From: Roseithermus sacchariphilus
GTDB lineage: Bacteria; Bacteroidota; Rhodothermia; Rhodothermales; MEBIC09517
Direction: 5' to 3'
DNA length: 64,000 bases
Assembly (NCBI GenBank): GCA_003285105.1
Contig: CP030158.1
Location: forward strand, 4,016,449-4,080,448
The position numbers and the translations under genes are program-made. Of the stretch, positions 8,375 through 16,544 are shown piece by piece. Positions within the stretch are counted from its first letter, which is position 1; each line of letters starts with the position of its first letter. The notes below the pieces were generated by a model, which saw only the letters and a program-made list of their open reading frames with translations, was not told the DNA's origin and searched no databases.

Positions 8375-9898
8375 TCAGCGGCCGGCGTCGGCGGTGAGGC
8401 GACGGAGGCGCTCGGTCATGGCGTCGGTCAGCCGGGCAGGCTCGTAGCGCCAGCGCCAGTTACCCGCGTCGGTGCCCGGCGTGTTCATGCGGCCCTCGCT
8501 GCCCAGGCCGAGCACATCCTGCATCGGCGTGACGACCGTGCGGGCCCGCGAGGTCCACAGGGCTTCGATGAAGCGCCAGTTCAGCTCGCGCTCGTCGCCG
8601 GGCCGGAGGTCGAAGTAGTGGCGGACGTGTTCGCGGGTGCGCTTCGCCGCCTCGGCGCCGATGACCTCCTCCAGGTGCGCCCACCAGCCGAGGACCGTGT
8701 CGTTGTCGTGGGTGCCCGTGTAGGCCACCAGGTGCTCTTTGAAGTTCGGCGGGAGGAAGGGAGAATCCTCCCCGCTGCCGAAGGCGAACTGAAGGACGGC
8801 CATCCCCGGCAGGTCGAACCGGGCCATGAGCGCGCGCACTTCGTCCGTGATGATGCCCAGGTCCTCGGCTACGATGGGCAGCGCGCCGAGCGTGCGGCGT
8901 ACTGTCTCGAAGAAGTCGTCTCCGGGTCCTTTGACCCAGCGGCCGTTGACGGCAGTCGGCTCGGAGGCCGGAATCTCCCAGTAGGCCTCGAAGCCACGGA
9001 AATGATCGAGGCGCACGAGGTCCACCTGCGTGAGCACGGCCCGGAGGCGTTCGATCCACCAGGCATAGCCGTTCTCCCGCATGACGTCCCAGCGGTAGAT
9101 GGGATTGCCCCAGCGCTGGCCCGTCTCGCTGAAGTAGTCCGGCGGCACCCCGGCCACGACGGTCGGGTTGCCGGCCTCGTCGAGGTGAAAGAGGGAAGGG
9201 TTGCTCCAGACGTCCGCGCTGTCATGGGCGACGTAGATGGGCAGGTCCCCGAAGATGCGCAGGCCGCGCTCGTTGCAATAGGTCTTCAGCGCCTGCCATT
9301 GCCGGGCGAAGAGGAACTGCCAGAGCCGATGCCGGTGGATGGCCCGGGCATGGGTGCGCCGGGCCTCGGCGAGGGCGGCCGGCTCCCGGGCGACGAGCGC
9401 CGGGTCCCAGGTGGTCCAGAGGCGGCCGTCGTGGGCCTCTTTGAGGGCCATGAACAGCGCATAGTCTTCCAGCCACCCCGCCTGGGCCGTGCGAAACGCC
9501 TCGAAGGGCTCCTGCAGATGGGGGGCCGCACCGTCCTCGTAGCGTTCGAAGGCCCGCGCCAGCAGCGCCTGCTTGAAGGGAATGACCCGCGCGAAATCGA
9601 CCGCATCCGCCGGGAACGCCGGGGTGTCTTCCAGGTCATCGGGAGTCAGTAGCCCGTCCTCCACCAGCCGCTCCGGGCTGATACACAGCACGTTGCCGGC
9701 AAAGGTGGACGGACTCGAATACGGCGACCCTCCCTCGGCCACGGGCACGAGCGGCAGCACCTGCCAGAGGGTCTGGCCCGTCTCCACGAGCCAGTCGGCA
9801 AACCGGTAGGCTTCGGCGCCGAGATCTCCGATGCCGTAGGGGCCGGGGAGCGAGGTGACGTGCAGCAAAATGCCGCTGCAACGAGGCCAATCCTTCAT
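8375..9898 (-). CDS. malQ: 4-alpha-glucanotransferase (amylomaltase)
   Basis: MalQ moves glucan segments between maltooligosaccharides and releases glucose, so it recycles short maltodextrins left by TreZ or GlgX. The 507 residues match the GH77 family. MKDWPRCSGILLHVTSLPGPYGIGDLG is the usual N-terminus and fixes the start at 9898; upstream in-frame extension has no family similarity. Catalytic residues are visible as D298 in LVRLDHFRGFEAYW, E345 in PIVAEDLGIIT and D398 in TGTHDNDT. SSPSTFAGN and YVAHDSADVW are further GH77 signatures. It is the first gene of the malQ-treZ unit. An AAGCGCTT palindrome lies 128 bp upstream. Confidence 0.95.
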   Translation of the reverse strand: MKDWPRCSGILLHVTSLPGPYGIGDLGAEAYRFADWLVETGQTLWQVLPLVPVAEGGSPYSSPSTFAGNVLCISPERLVEDGLLTPDDLEDTPAFPADAVDFARVIPFKQALLARAFERYEDGAAPHLQEPFEAFRTAQAGWLEDYALFMALKEAHDGRLWTTWDPALVAREPAALAEARRTHARAIHRHRLWQFLFARQWQALKTYCNERGLRIFGDLPIYVAHDSADVWSNPSLFHLDEAGNPTVVAGVPPDYFSETGQRWGNPIYRWDVMRENGYAWWIERLRAVLTQVDLVRLDHFRGFEAYWEIPASEPTAVNGRWVKGPGDDFFETVRRTLGALPIVAEDLGIITDEVRALMARFDLPGMAVLQFAFGSGEDSPFLPPNFKEHLVAYTGTHDNDTVLGWWAHLEEVIGAEAAKRTREHVRHYFDLRPGDERELNWRFIEALWTSRARTVVTPMQDVLGLGSEGRMNTPGTDAGNWRWRYEPARLTDAMTERLRRLTADAGR

Positions 9899-10207
9899 GA
9901 GCGCGACGCCGCTACCGGCGGGGATGTCAGATGCGATGAACAGAGCACGACGCGACCGGCAACCGACCGCGAACACCACAAACTTACCGGCCCGGCGGGT
10001 GGGATGCCGTCCGCGGCAGGCCGGAAAGCGCTTCTATTCGTAAAGTTTTAGAAGTTTCGCCAAAATAGAGCGATCCGACGCCCCTTCCCCTCCTGCCTCG
10101 CCTCCCGCCGGCGCTCTTCCGCCACCCGGCCGGGGCGCGGCGTAACCTCTGCCCACCGCCGTCGTTTCATCCTCCCACCCCCTCGCATCGAACCCGTAGC
10201 ACCCACC
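9899..10207. other. Divergent intergenic region malQ / YaaW-like gene
   Basis: This 309-bp spacer contains the only AT-rich patch of the area (about 10026-10070), the expected site of divergent promoters. It includes the 8-bp palindrome AAGCGCTT at 10026-10033, which resembles the core of LacI-family operators. No gene is supported in it. Confidence 0.4.
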
Positions 10208-10969
10208 ATGCACGACATCTTCTCGTCTCTGACGCTGGCCGACTACACGTTCCTCGTCGCCCTCATCCAGAGCCCGTTCAACCTGACCGACGACCGCCGC
10301 CTGCAAGCGCTGCTGGCTACCTATGAGCAAGAGGGCACGGAGGAGGCGCGGGCCGCCCTCAACCGGCAACTCGAGCGGGAGCTGCGGTACCTGGGCAGTG
10401 CCGACGTGGCCTACTTCATCCGCTACGTCGCCGGGCGAGATCCGGGCGCGCCGTTCCAGGAGATCGTGCGGGACGTGGCGCGAGCGCTGAAGGTGGAGTT
10501 GCCTCCGCTGGGCACCGAGCGGGATCTGCTGGAGCACCTCGTGCAGGAGTACGCCACGCAACAGTTCGCCCGGCTGTCGCCGGAAGCGCAGCAGAACATG
10601 CTCGTCTCGCTGGGCGTCGAGCAGGAGCGTGCGGCCGCCTTCATCCGAAGGTCCGCCGGGGTCTTTGCCGTTCCGGCGCTGATCCAGGCGTTCGACCTGC
10701 TCGTGGTGCAGGGGCTGATCAAGAACATCGTCTTCGGCACGATTTCCCGGATCATCGGCAGTCAGCTCTCGCAGCGGCTGTTCGGCTTTCTCGCCGGGCG
10801 GTTTCCGTGGTGGCTGCGGTGGGTGGGTCCGGTGAGCTGGGGCGTCTCGGCCGGCTGGGCGTTCGCCGACCTGCAGGGTCCGGCCCAGCGCAAGATCATC
10901 CCGGCGATGCTCTACCTGGGGGTGTGTTCGTTGAGGGAACGGCAGGAGGACGATGCGGGAAAAGGGTGA
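10208..10969 (+). CDS. YaaW/UPF0174-like protein of unknown function
   Basis: The 253-residue product resembles the YaaW (UPF0174, DUF3944-containing) family. The match is a central EIVRDVARALKVELP...LLEHLVQEYATQQFARLSPEAQQNML segment, a hydrophobic C-terminal half with two possible membrane-associated stretches (about residues 160-180 and 205-222), and the closing RKIIPAMLYLGVCSLR, which parallels TIPAVLQIACLRR in E. coli YaaW. The function of that family is not established. The start at 10208 follows a CCC-rich leader, as for many genes here. It stands alone, between divergent malQ and the convergent GH15 gene. Confidence 0.6.
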   Translation: MHDIFSSLTLADYTFLVALIQSPFNLTDDRRLQALLATYEQEGTEEARAALNRQLERELRYLGSADVAYFIRYVAGRDPGAPFQEIVRDVARALKVELPPLGTERDLLEHLVQEYATQQFARLSPEAQQNMLVSLGVEQERAAAFIRRSAGVFAVPALIQAFDLLVVQGLIKNIVFGTISRIIGSQLSQRLFGFLAGRFPWWLRWVGPVSWGVSAGWAFADLQGPAQRKIIPAMLYLGVCSLRERQEDDAGKG

Positions 10970-11074
10970 AGGACGAAGCCCGACGGGCGGGCGAGGCAAC
11001 GCGGCGTCCGCCTGCCCATCGCGCGTCAGTCTCGGTCGACGTCCTCCCCGGCCCTCAGCCTCATCCCAGACGCC

Positions 11075-12934
11075 TCACCACCCTTCCTGCAGGCGCTTGA
11101 GTTCTTCCAGGCGGAAGATGGCGTTGACGAGGCCGAGGTGGCTGAAGCCCTGCGGGAAGTTGCCCAGCAGCGATTCGTCCTCCGGGTGGATCTCCTCGGC
11201 GTAGAGGCCGAGCGGGCTCATCATCCCCATCAGCGTGGCGAGCGTGGCGCGGGCGACGCGCAGGTTGCCGGACAGGGCGATGGCTTCAACCATCCAGAAC
11301 GACGGCAGCAGGAAGGCCCCTTCCGGCCCGCCGACGCCGTCGTCGTTGAGGTAGCGGTAGAGCAGCGGGTAGCGGCCGGCCTGGAGCTGCTCGATGCAGG
11401 CATGCAGCGTACTCTGGAAGCGCCGGTCGTCGGCCGGCAGGAAGCCGACGCTGGGCATCACCAGGACCGAGCTGTCGAGGACGTCGCCGCCGTAGTACTG
11501 GGTAAACGCGTTGAGCGCGGGGTTCCAGGCCTTCTCCAGCACCTCCTCCCGGATGGCCTCGGCCTCCTGCTCCCAGACCTCGACGGGCGCGTCGGCGCCG
11601 AGGTGGCGTGCCAGCTGGACGGCCCGGGTGAGCCCCACCCAGGCCCACACCTTCGAGTAGGTGTAGTGCTGCGGCTCGTTGCGGGCTTCCCAGATGCCGG
11701 CGTCCGGCTCCCGCCAGCGCAGCCGGACCTCGTCGGCCAGGAGGGAGAGCTTTTCCCACTCGGTGATGGTCAGCAGCCCCCCCTGCCGGTCGTAGCGGAG
11801 CGCGGCATCGAGCAGGCTGCCGTAGATGTCGAGCTGGAACTGATGGACGGCGCCGTTGCCGATGCGGACGGGGCGGGAATCGCGGTAGCCGCGCAGGGGC
11901 AGCGTCCGCTCGGGCAGATGCCGCTCGCCGCGGATGCCGTACATCACCTGTAGCGGCCCGCCCTCCAGGGCCTGCCCCAGCAGCCAGTCGAAGTACTTCG
12001 TGCCCTCCTCCATGTACTGCGCCTGGAAGAGCGCCCGCAGGATGAAGGCCGAGTCGCGCACCCAGGAATAGCGGTAGTCCCAGTTGCGGCCGCCGCCGGG
12101 CCACTCGGGCAGCGACATCGTCGGAGCCGCCACGATGGCGCCCGTGGGCTCGAAGATGAGCAGCTTCAGCATGAGCAGGCTGCGCTCGACGGCGTCGCGG
12201 TAGCGCCCGTGGTAGGTGAGCTGATCCACCCAGTTGCGCCAGAAGGTACGGACCTGCCACAGCCGCCGGTCGCACTGGTAGCTCGCCACGGGATGGATGC
12301 CGGCAGCCCCCCAGTCCGCCACGAGGTACGTGTCCTGCCCCGCCTCGATGGTCGTCCGCCCCACGGCACGGCCGTCTTCCAGGCGCATCGGGATCTCGGA
12401 GGCCAGCACGACGGCCTCGCCCTGCTCGTCGTAGGCCCGCACGCCGTAGTGCGAGGCATCCAGCACGGGCGTGACCAGCCCGTAGTTGAACCGCGGCTCG
12501 AAGACGACCTCCAGATCGACCCGCCCGCGAATGCACTCGATGCGGCGATAGATCTCGGCCGTGGGGACGACGCGGTTGGGGATGTAGGGCATGAAGTCGC
12601 GCAGGCGGATCGTCCCGGAGGCCGTCGTCATCTCGGTGACGAGCACGTTCGTGCCCCGTTCGTAGCGCTGCCAGGCGGTGAAGCGCTCCAGCGGGCGAAT
12701 GGCGAAACGACCGGCCGAGGGATCCAGCAGCGCCCCGAAGACCGAGGGGCTGTCGAAGTCGGGGAGGCAGGCCCAGTCGACGGAGCCGTGCGCGCCGACG
12801 AGCACGGCCGTCCGGCTGTCTCCGATCACGCCGTAGCTCTCCAGCGGGAGGAAATCGGGCAACCGGGCCGGGTCGAACGTCTGGGGATGGGCCGGGTAGG
12901 CGGATTCTCGAAAGGACGTCGTATCAGATTCCAC
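11075..12934 (-). CDS. Glycoside hydrolase family 15 protein (glucoamylase or trehalase)
   Basis: The 619 residues have the layout of bacterial GH15 enzymes. An N-terminal domain begins PLESYGVIGDSRTAVLVGAHGSVDWACLPDFDSPSVFGALL, and an (alpha/alpha)6 barrel carries SLPEWPGGGRNWDYRYSWVRDSAFILRAL, the sugar-binding signature. Members hydrolyse alpha-1,4-glucosidic ends, or, in several actinobacterial and archaeal cases, trehalose. No signal peptide is visible, so it acts in the cytoplasm. Its proximity to malQ-treZ makes a trehalase or an internal maltodextrin hydrolase equally plausible. The 3' end converges on the YaaW-like gene with 105 bp between. Confidence 0.88.
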   Translation of the reverse strand: MESDTTSFRESAYPAHPQTFDPARLPDFLPLESYGVIGDSRTAVLVGAHGSVDWACLPDFDSPSVFGALLDPSAGRFAIRPLERFTAWQRYERGTNVLVTEMTTASGTIRLRDFMPYIPNRVVPTAEIYRRIECIRGRVDLEVVFEPRFNYGLVTPVLDASHYGVRAYDEQGEAVVLASEIPMRLEDGRAVGRTTIEAGQDTYLVADWGAAGIHPVASYQCDRRLWQVRTFWRNWVDQLTYHGRYRDAVERSLLMLKLLIFEPTGAIVAAPTMSLPEWPGGGRNWDYRYSWVRDSAFILRALFQAQYMEEGTKYFDWLLGQALEGGPLQVMYGIRGERHLPERTLPLRGYRDSRPVRIGNGAVHQFQLDIYGSLLDAALRYDRQGGLLTITEWEKLSLLADEVRLRWREPDAGIWEARNEPQHYTYSKVWAWVGLTRAVQLARHLGADAPVEVWEQEAEAIREEVLEKAWNPALNAFTQYYGGDVLDSSVLVMPSVGFLPADDRRFQSTLHACIEQLQAGRYPLLYRYLNDDGVGGPEGAFLLPSFWMVEAIALSGNLRVARATLATLMGMMSPLGLYAEEIHPEDESLLGNFPQGFSHLGLVNAIFRLEELKRLQEGW

Positions 12935-13099
12935 GAGGCAGCGGGCAGAGGCAGCAGGCAGAGCCGGGCGGGAGGGTATGACAAGCGCCTCGGCTCCGAA
13001 GAGACGCGAGGCGCTGGGGCCGGGGTGGTATGCAGGGACGGGCCGGCGGGTTTCGCCCGTCCGCGCCCGGCCCCGGCGGCGCCTCCGTCGGCCCCGGTG

Positions 13100-13507
13100 T
13101 CAGAACCCACCCCGGCGGTTTCCGCCCCGGTCGCGCAGGGCCTCCCGGCGCTCCCGCACCCAGGCCCGGTACCGCGCCTGCTGGTCCTCGTCCAGCAGGT
13201 CCAGGATGGCCCGGTCCAGCGCCTCACGCTCGGCCCGCATCCGCTCCATCCGCGCCCGTCGCTCGCGACGTCCGGCCGGGCGCGGCCCCTCCCGGAGCGC
13301 CTGCATCTGCCGGGCGTGCTCGGCCAGCAGGCCCCGGATGGCCACGGCCTGCTCGTCGGACAGGGACAGCACCGCCTCCATCTCCTCCATCTGGCGGTCG
13401 ATGAAAGCCGCGATACGCGCCGAGTCCGGCTCGACGGGTTGGGCCCGGAGGGACGGGGCCGCGACCGAGAGGCAGAGTACCGTCAGGATCAACCAGCGTG
13501 CGTGCAT
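13100..13507 (-). CDS. Spy/CpxP-like small periplasmic protein
   Basis: The 135-residue protein has a signal peptide (MHARWLILTVLCLSVAAPSLRAQ, cut near LRAQ) and an all-helical, highly charged remainder. It carries the spaced pattern LSLSDEQAVAIRGLLAEHARQM...LLDEDQQARYRAW, like the LTxEQ motifs of Spy/CpxP/heavy-metal-resistance periplasmic proteins. Such proteins act as ATP-independent chaperones or modulators of envelope stress. The Arg-rich segment around residue 75 and the Gly/Arg tail (RDRGGNRRGGF) are common in Rhodothermales homologues, as I recall. The start at 13507 was chosen from the signal peptide. The neighbours give no pathway. Confidence 0.7.
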   Translation of the reverse strand: MHARWLILTVLCLSVAAPSLRAQPVEPDSARIAAFIDRQMEEMEAVLSLSDEQAVAIRGLLAEHARQMQALREGPRPAGRRERRARMERMRAEREALDRAILDLLDEDQQARYRAWVRERREALRDRGGNRRGGF

Positions 13508-13686
13508 GACTGGATACCATGGTTTGATGAGGTGAGACGTTAGCGTCACAGCACCCCGGAACGTCTCCACCCGGGCGGAGTTGTCACGAAACGATGGCGA
13601 TTCGGCGGCTTTCCACGAGAACTTTTCCGCCGGAGCCTGGTACCGAACCGCACGCTGCCCATCACGAACGGCTACGGCCTCGTCTC

Positions 13687-13788
13687 ATGCCTACCCTCTC
13701 CACGGTCCACCTCGCTGCACACCCGATGTGTTGTTGTCCGGCAGGACCCGGGAGAGGCGGCCCCGGGGCACCGGTTGCGACCACGTGA
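13687..13788 (+). CDS. Putative Cys-rich leader peptide (33 aa, three consecutive Cys codons)
   Basis: This short ORF encodes MPTLSTVHLAAHPMCCCPAG followed by a Gly/Pro-rich end, with three TGT codons in a row at 13729-13737. TGT is the less expected Cys codon in DNA this GC-rich. The stop (13786-13788) lies 33 nt before a strong intrinsic terminator that precedes the sulfurtransferase gene. The segment just after the Cys codons can pair with the terminator's 5' arm. These are the parts of a ribosome-mediated attenuator that senses Cys-tRNA. An in-frame ATG at 13594 would give 64 residues. Confidence 0.55.
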   Translation: MPTLSTVHLAAHPMCCCPAGPGRGGPGAPVATT

Positions 13789-13832
13789 CGGGTGTCCCTG
13801 CGACGGACCCTGTGCGTGCCGGCCTCTCTCGG
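13748..13832 (+). promoter_or_regulatory. Candidate antiterminator helix of the Cys attenuator
   Basis: CCGGGAGAGGC (13748-13758) and GCCTCTCTCGG (13822-13832) can form 11 consecutive pairs including one G.U. The second strand is the 5' arm of the terminator, so the two folds exclude each other. A competing CCCGGG/CCCGGG hairpin (13747-13752 with 13762-13767) could sequester the first strand. Confidence 0.55.
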
Positions 13833-13855
13833 ATCGATCCGGGGGAGGCTTTTTT
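13822..13855 (+). terminator. Intrinsic terminator in the sulfurtransferase leader
   Basis: A 12-bp stem with TCGA loop runs from 13822 to 13849 (outer strands GCCTCTCTC and GGGGGAGGC, inner GGA/TCC), followed directly by six T. No annotated plus-strand gene lies upstream except the 33-codon leader ORF, so it should act on the transcript that continues into sseA. Confidence 0.8.
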
Positions 13856-13914
13856 CGTTGATGGCGGCGGAGCCCGTTTTCGTTTCCCTTCCACTCACCC
13901 AATCTCTACCACCC

Positions 13915-14796
13915 ATGGCCACCTACGCACACCCCGAGGTGCTCGTCTCGACCGACTGGGTCGCCGAGCACCTCAACGACACCGACACGATCCGCATCGT
14001 CGAATCCGACGAGGATGTGCTGCTCTACGAGACCGGCCACATCCCGAACGCCGTCAAGATCGACTGGGTCAACGACCTCCAGGATCAGATCGTCCGCGAC
14101 TACATCGGCAAGCAGCGGTTCGCACAGCTCTGCGAGGAGCTGGGCATCAGCAACGACACGACGGTCGTCTTCTACGGCGACAAGAGCAACTGGTGGGCCT
14201 GCTATGCCTTCTGGGTCTTCCGGCTCTTCGGGCACGAGAAGTGCCTGCTCATGGACGGCGGCCGCAAGAAGTGGGTGGACGAAGGCCGCCCGCTCACGCG
14301 CGAGCGCCCCACGTTCGCGCGCGGGTCGTACACCGCCAAGGACCCCGACCCGAGCATCCGCGCGTTCCGCGACGAGGTGCTCCGGCACATCGAGACGAAC
14401 CGGCCGCTCGTGGACGTTCGCTCCCCGGCCGAGTATCGGGGGGAGGTAACCCATATGCCCGGTTATCCGCAGGAAGGCGCGTTGCGGGGCGGCCACATCC
14501 CCGGGGCTCGCAGCATCCCGTGGAGCCGGGCCGCCAACGAAGACGGCACCTTCAAGAGCCGTGAGGAGTTGGAAGCGATCTACCTGCAGGAGCAGGGCCT
14601 GAAGCCCGACGACGACGTCATCGCCTACTGCCGGATCGGCGAACGCTCCAGCCATACCTGGTTCGTGCTGACGTACCTGCTCGGCTTCGACCGGGTACGC
14701 AACTACGACGGCTCCTGGACCGAGTGGGGCAACCTCGTCGGGGTTCCCATCGAGAAAGGCGCTCCCACCCCGGCCGAGGCGGAAGCCTCCGCCTGA
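13915..14796 (+). CDS. sseA: Thiosulfate/3-mercaptopyruvate sulfurtransferase (tandem rhodanese)
   Basis: The 293-residue enzyme has two rhodanese domains. The N-terminal one is inactive (residues about 8-130, ending near [17 protein letters not shown]). The catalytic one follows (about 145-285), with [12 protein letters not shown] and the active-site loop [12 protein letters not shown], where C239 forms the persulfide. The CRIGERS loop is usual for thiosulfate sulfurtransferases of this type. It transfers sulfane sulfur to cyanide or biological acceptors and sits 102 bp upstream of sufE, linking it to cysteine and Fe-S sulfur trafficking. An ATG at 13861 would add 18 residues; 13915 begins at the conserved part. 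The candidate Cys attenuator precedes it. Confidence 0.92.
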   Translation: MATYAHPEVLVSTDWVAEHLNDTDTIRIVESDEDVLLYETGHIPNAVKIDWVNDLQDQIVRDYIGKQRFAQLCEELGISNDTTVVFYGDKSNWWACYAFWVFRLFGHEKCLLMDGGRKKWVDEGRPLTRERPTFARGSYTAKDPDPSIRAFRDEVLRHIETNRPLVDVRSPAEYRGEVTHMPGYPQEGALRGGHIPGARSIPWSRAANEDGTFKSREELEAIYLQEQGLKPDDDVIAYCRIGERSSHTWFVLTYLLGFDRVRNYDGSWTEWGNLVGVPIEKGAPTPAEAEASA

Positions 14797-14818
14797 GGTC
14801 CGTCCATGTTTCCCTGGC

Positions 14819-14858
14819 GCGCAGGGTCCGATCCCCTCTCCCGGGTCGGGCCCTGCGC
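14819..14858 (+). promoter_or_regulatory. Hairpin between sseA and sufE
   Basis: GCGCAGGG (14819-14826) pairs with CCCTGCGC (14851-14858), with an inner CCGA/TCGG. No T run follows, so it may be a processing or stability hairpin within an sseA-sufE transcript rather than a terminator. Confidence 0.35.
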
Positions 14859-14898
14859 CCGTTTCATCCCTGTCTCCCTATCTCGACCCCGTTCCCTC

Positions 14899-15327
14899 AT
14901 GACCACCCTCGATGCCCTCGCCGATGAGTTGCGCTTTGCCGACGATGCGATGCGGCTGGAGATCCTGCTGGATTATGCCGGCCGCCTGCCGCCCCTGCCC
15001 GAGCAATACCACGCGCTGCGTGATGCCGGCCTGAACCGGGTCGATGAATGCCAGGCCCCGGTCTTTCTGATGGTAGACGTCGTCGACGGCAAGGTGAAGA
15101 TCCTGGCCGACGTGCCCGAGGAAGCGCCCACGGCCCGCAGCTTCGTCGCCCTCTTGCTCGAGGCCTTCAACGACCAGCCGCCCTCGGTCGTGGCCGAGGC
15201 CCCGCCAGACATCCTGCACCGGCTCGGCCTGACGGGGCTACTGGGGATGCAGCGCACGCGCGGCCTCTCGGCCATCTACCAGCGCATCAAACACGAGGTC
15301 GCGCGGAAAGCGGAGGCGAGTCGATGA
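14899..15327 (+). CDS. sufE: SufE family Fe-S cluster assembly sulfur acceptor
   Basis: The 142-residue protein matches SufE/CsdE. Its key cysteine is C51 in NRVDECQAPVFL, at the same position as in E. coli SufE, and accepts persulfide sulfur from a SufS-type desulfurase. LPPLPEQYHALRDAGLNRV and LGLTGLLGMQRTRGLSAIYQRIK are family blocks. The ATG at 14899 matches the usual N-terminus (LADELRFADDAMRLEILLDYAG). It follows sseA by 102 bp with no clear terminator between, so the two sulfur-transfer genes may share the Cys-controlled transcript. No other suf gene is in the window. Confidence 0.92.
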   Translation: MTTLDALADELRFADDAMRLEILLDYAGRLPPLPEQYHALRDAGLNRVDECQAPVFLMVDVVDGKVKILADVPEEAPTARSFVALLLEAFNDQPPSVVAEAPPDILHRLGLTGLLGMQRTRGLSAIYQRIKHEVARKAEASR

Positions 15328-15447
15328 GGGCTGGGGGCTGCTGGCTTCTGGCTGGGGGCTGCTCGCTGGGGGCTGCTGGCTGAAGGCTGACGGCTGACGG
15401 CTGACGGCTGAAGGCTGACTGCTGGAAGCGGACTGCTTCATCAAGCC

Positions 15448-15486
15448 CTTCCCCCTGGCCGCCCCCGGCGGCCGCACAGGGGGAAG
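15448..15486. repeat. REP-like palindrome
   Basis: CTTCCCCCTG (15448-15457) and CAGGGGGAAG (15477-15486) form a perfect 10-bp inverted repeat with a second GC-rich palindrome inside. The right arm sequence CAGGGGGAAG recurs a few bases further on. Confidence 0.6.
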
Positions 15487-15624
15487 TCCCCGCAGGGGGA
15501 AGGGGGTCAGACCCCGTCGCTGGGTCGCCATCGCCCGCGCCTATCCCTCCGTCGCTGTCAGTCCCTGCGGAAGCCTCCGGTTTCCGATAAGGCGGGACGT
15601 CCGTCCACAGGCTCCGTTTTCTGG

Positions 15625-15645
15625 ATCCCCAATCGAGTTGGGGAT
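15625..15645. repeat. Short REP-like palindrome ATCCCCAA-TCGAG-TTGGGGAT
   Basis: A perfect 8-bp inverted repeat with a 5-nt loop. Motifs of this kind (TGGATCCCC...GGGGATGAC) are dispersed intergenic repeats in many bacteria. Confidence 0.5.
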
Positions 15646-15842
15646 GACGGATCGAAAGGGCTCTACGGGTCTCAAAAGCCACTTTCTGTGAAAACCTGCC
15701 CCCTGTCAACCTTCGCATGGGGTGGAGCTGCCCATTGAGGACTGCTGGCTGAAGGCTGACTGCTGGAAGCTGAGGGCTGAGGGCTGCTCGCTTCGTGTGT
15801 CGCCAGGCCCGTCGACCGGCATCCTTCGCCTCCGGGCACGGC

Positions 15843-16481
15843 TCATGCCGCCTCGAACAGGGCCAGCAGCTCGGACAGCATCATCGCCGTAGCGCCCCAG
15901 ACCTTGTGCCCGGCCAGGGCAAAGAAGGGCACCTCGACCTCCCGGCCGTGCAGACGCCACGATTCGACGCGGCGGGTGTCCGCGGCCTGCAGGAGGGGCA
16001 GCGGCACGTGCAGGATCTCGGCCACCTCTTCGTCGGCCGGATACAGCACGGGCGGGACCGCCATGGCGCCGACGAAAGGATAGACACAGAAGTTGGACGG
16101 CGGGATGTAAAGCGGCGTGAGCGCCCCCAGCAGCTCCACCTGCTCCGGGGGGAGGCCGATCTCCTCGTGCGCCTCGCGCAGGGCCGTGGCCTCCAGCGAC
16201 TCGCCGGGCTCGCGGCGTCCGCCGGGGAAGGCGACCTGGCCGCCGTGGTGCCGGAGATCCGGCGGGCGCACGGTGAGGACCAGAGCGGGCACGCCGTCGG
16301 CCATCGGATGGAGGAGAGCCAGCACCGCCGCTTCCCGGCAGGGCTTGCCGCGCACGTCGGCCAGGGCGGCGTCCTGTCGGTAGCGCGGGGCCATGCGAAA
16401 CTGAGCCGCCCGGCCCGGCAGCGGTCGGGCCAGGCGGTGGCGCAGGTCGGCAAGGCAATCCGTGAAGCAGGCGGCCGTCAT
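15843..16481 (-). CDS. Nudix hydrolase, CoA-pyrophosphatase type
   Basis: The 212-residue protein has a complete Nudix box, GGRREPGESLEATALREAHEEIGL, matching GX5EX7REUXEEXGU. The flanking HHGGQVAFPGGRRE and the later LTPLYIPPSNFCVYPFVG are typical of the NudL/CoAse group, which cleaves coenzyme A or its derivatives to phosphopantetheine and ADP. The preceding LLTVRPP-like strand (VPALVLTVRPPDLRHH) fits UPF0035. The ATG at 16481 was chosen because upstream codons to 16592 are non-conserved. It stands alone next to a repeat region and a decayed gene. Confidence 0.85.
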   Translation of the reverse strand: MTAACFTDCLADLRHRLARPLPGRAAQFRMAPRYRQDAALADVRGKPCREAAVLALLHPMADGVPALVLTVRPPDLRHHGGQVAFPGGRREPGESLEATALREAHEEIGLPPEQVELLGALTPLYIPPSNFCVYPFVGAMAVPPVLYPADEEVAEILHVPLPLLQAADTRRVESWRLHGREVEVPFFALAGHKVWGATAMMLSELLALFEAA

Positions 16482-16544
16482 GCCGCTGCGTATGCCGGGA
16501 TCGCATACACGTTCCGCCCCGGCACAGCCGTGCCTTCGCCGCCG

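Larger units (their letters stand above)
15328..15842. repeat. Repeat-rich non-coding spacer (CTGACGG-type arrays plus hairpins)
   Basis: The 515 bp between sufE and the Nudix gene lack a gene. Two arrays of degenerate 7-10 bp units built on GGCTGACGG/GGCTGAAGG/GGGCTGCTG occupy about 15328-15435 and 15741-15790. They share an exact 22-bp copy (15408-15429 and 15749-15770). Between them lie two strong palindromes, listed separately. Similar SAVSRQPSAFS-encoding arrays are, as I recall, common in intergenic DNA of this phylum. Confidence 0.7.

Noticed and set aside
9855-10051. Two overlapping 62-63 codon frames before the YaaW-like gene.
   Set aside because: They overlap the start of malQ antisense and lack any family or start context.
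10985-11017. Hairpin between the YaaW-like gene and the GH15 gene as a bidirectional terminator.
   Set aside because: GGGCGGGCG/CGCCTGCCC has a mismatch and no T run on either side, so the evidence is too weak.
13700-13860. SAM, cobalamin or TPP riboswitch before the sulfurtransferase.
   Set aside because: None of the conserved cores of these aptamers is present. The leader ORF plus antiterminator/terminator explains the structure better.
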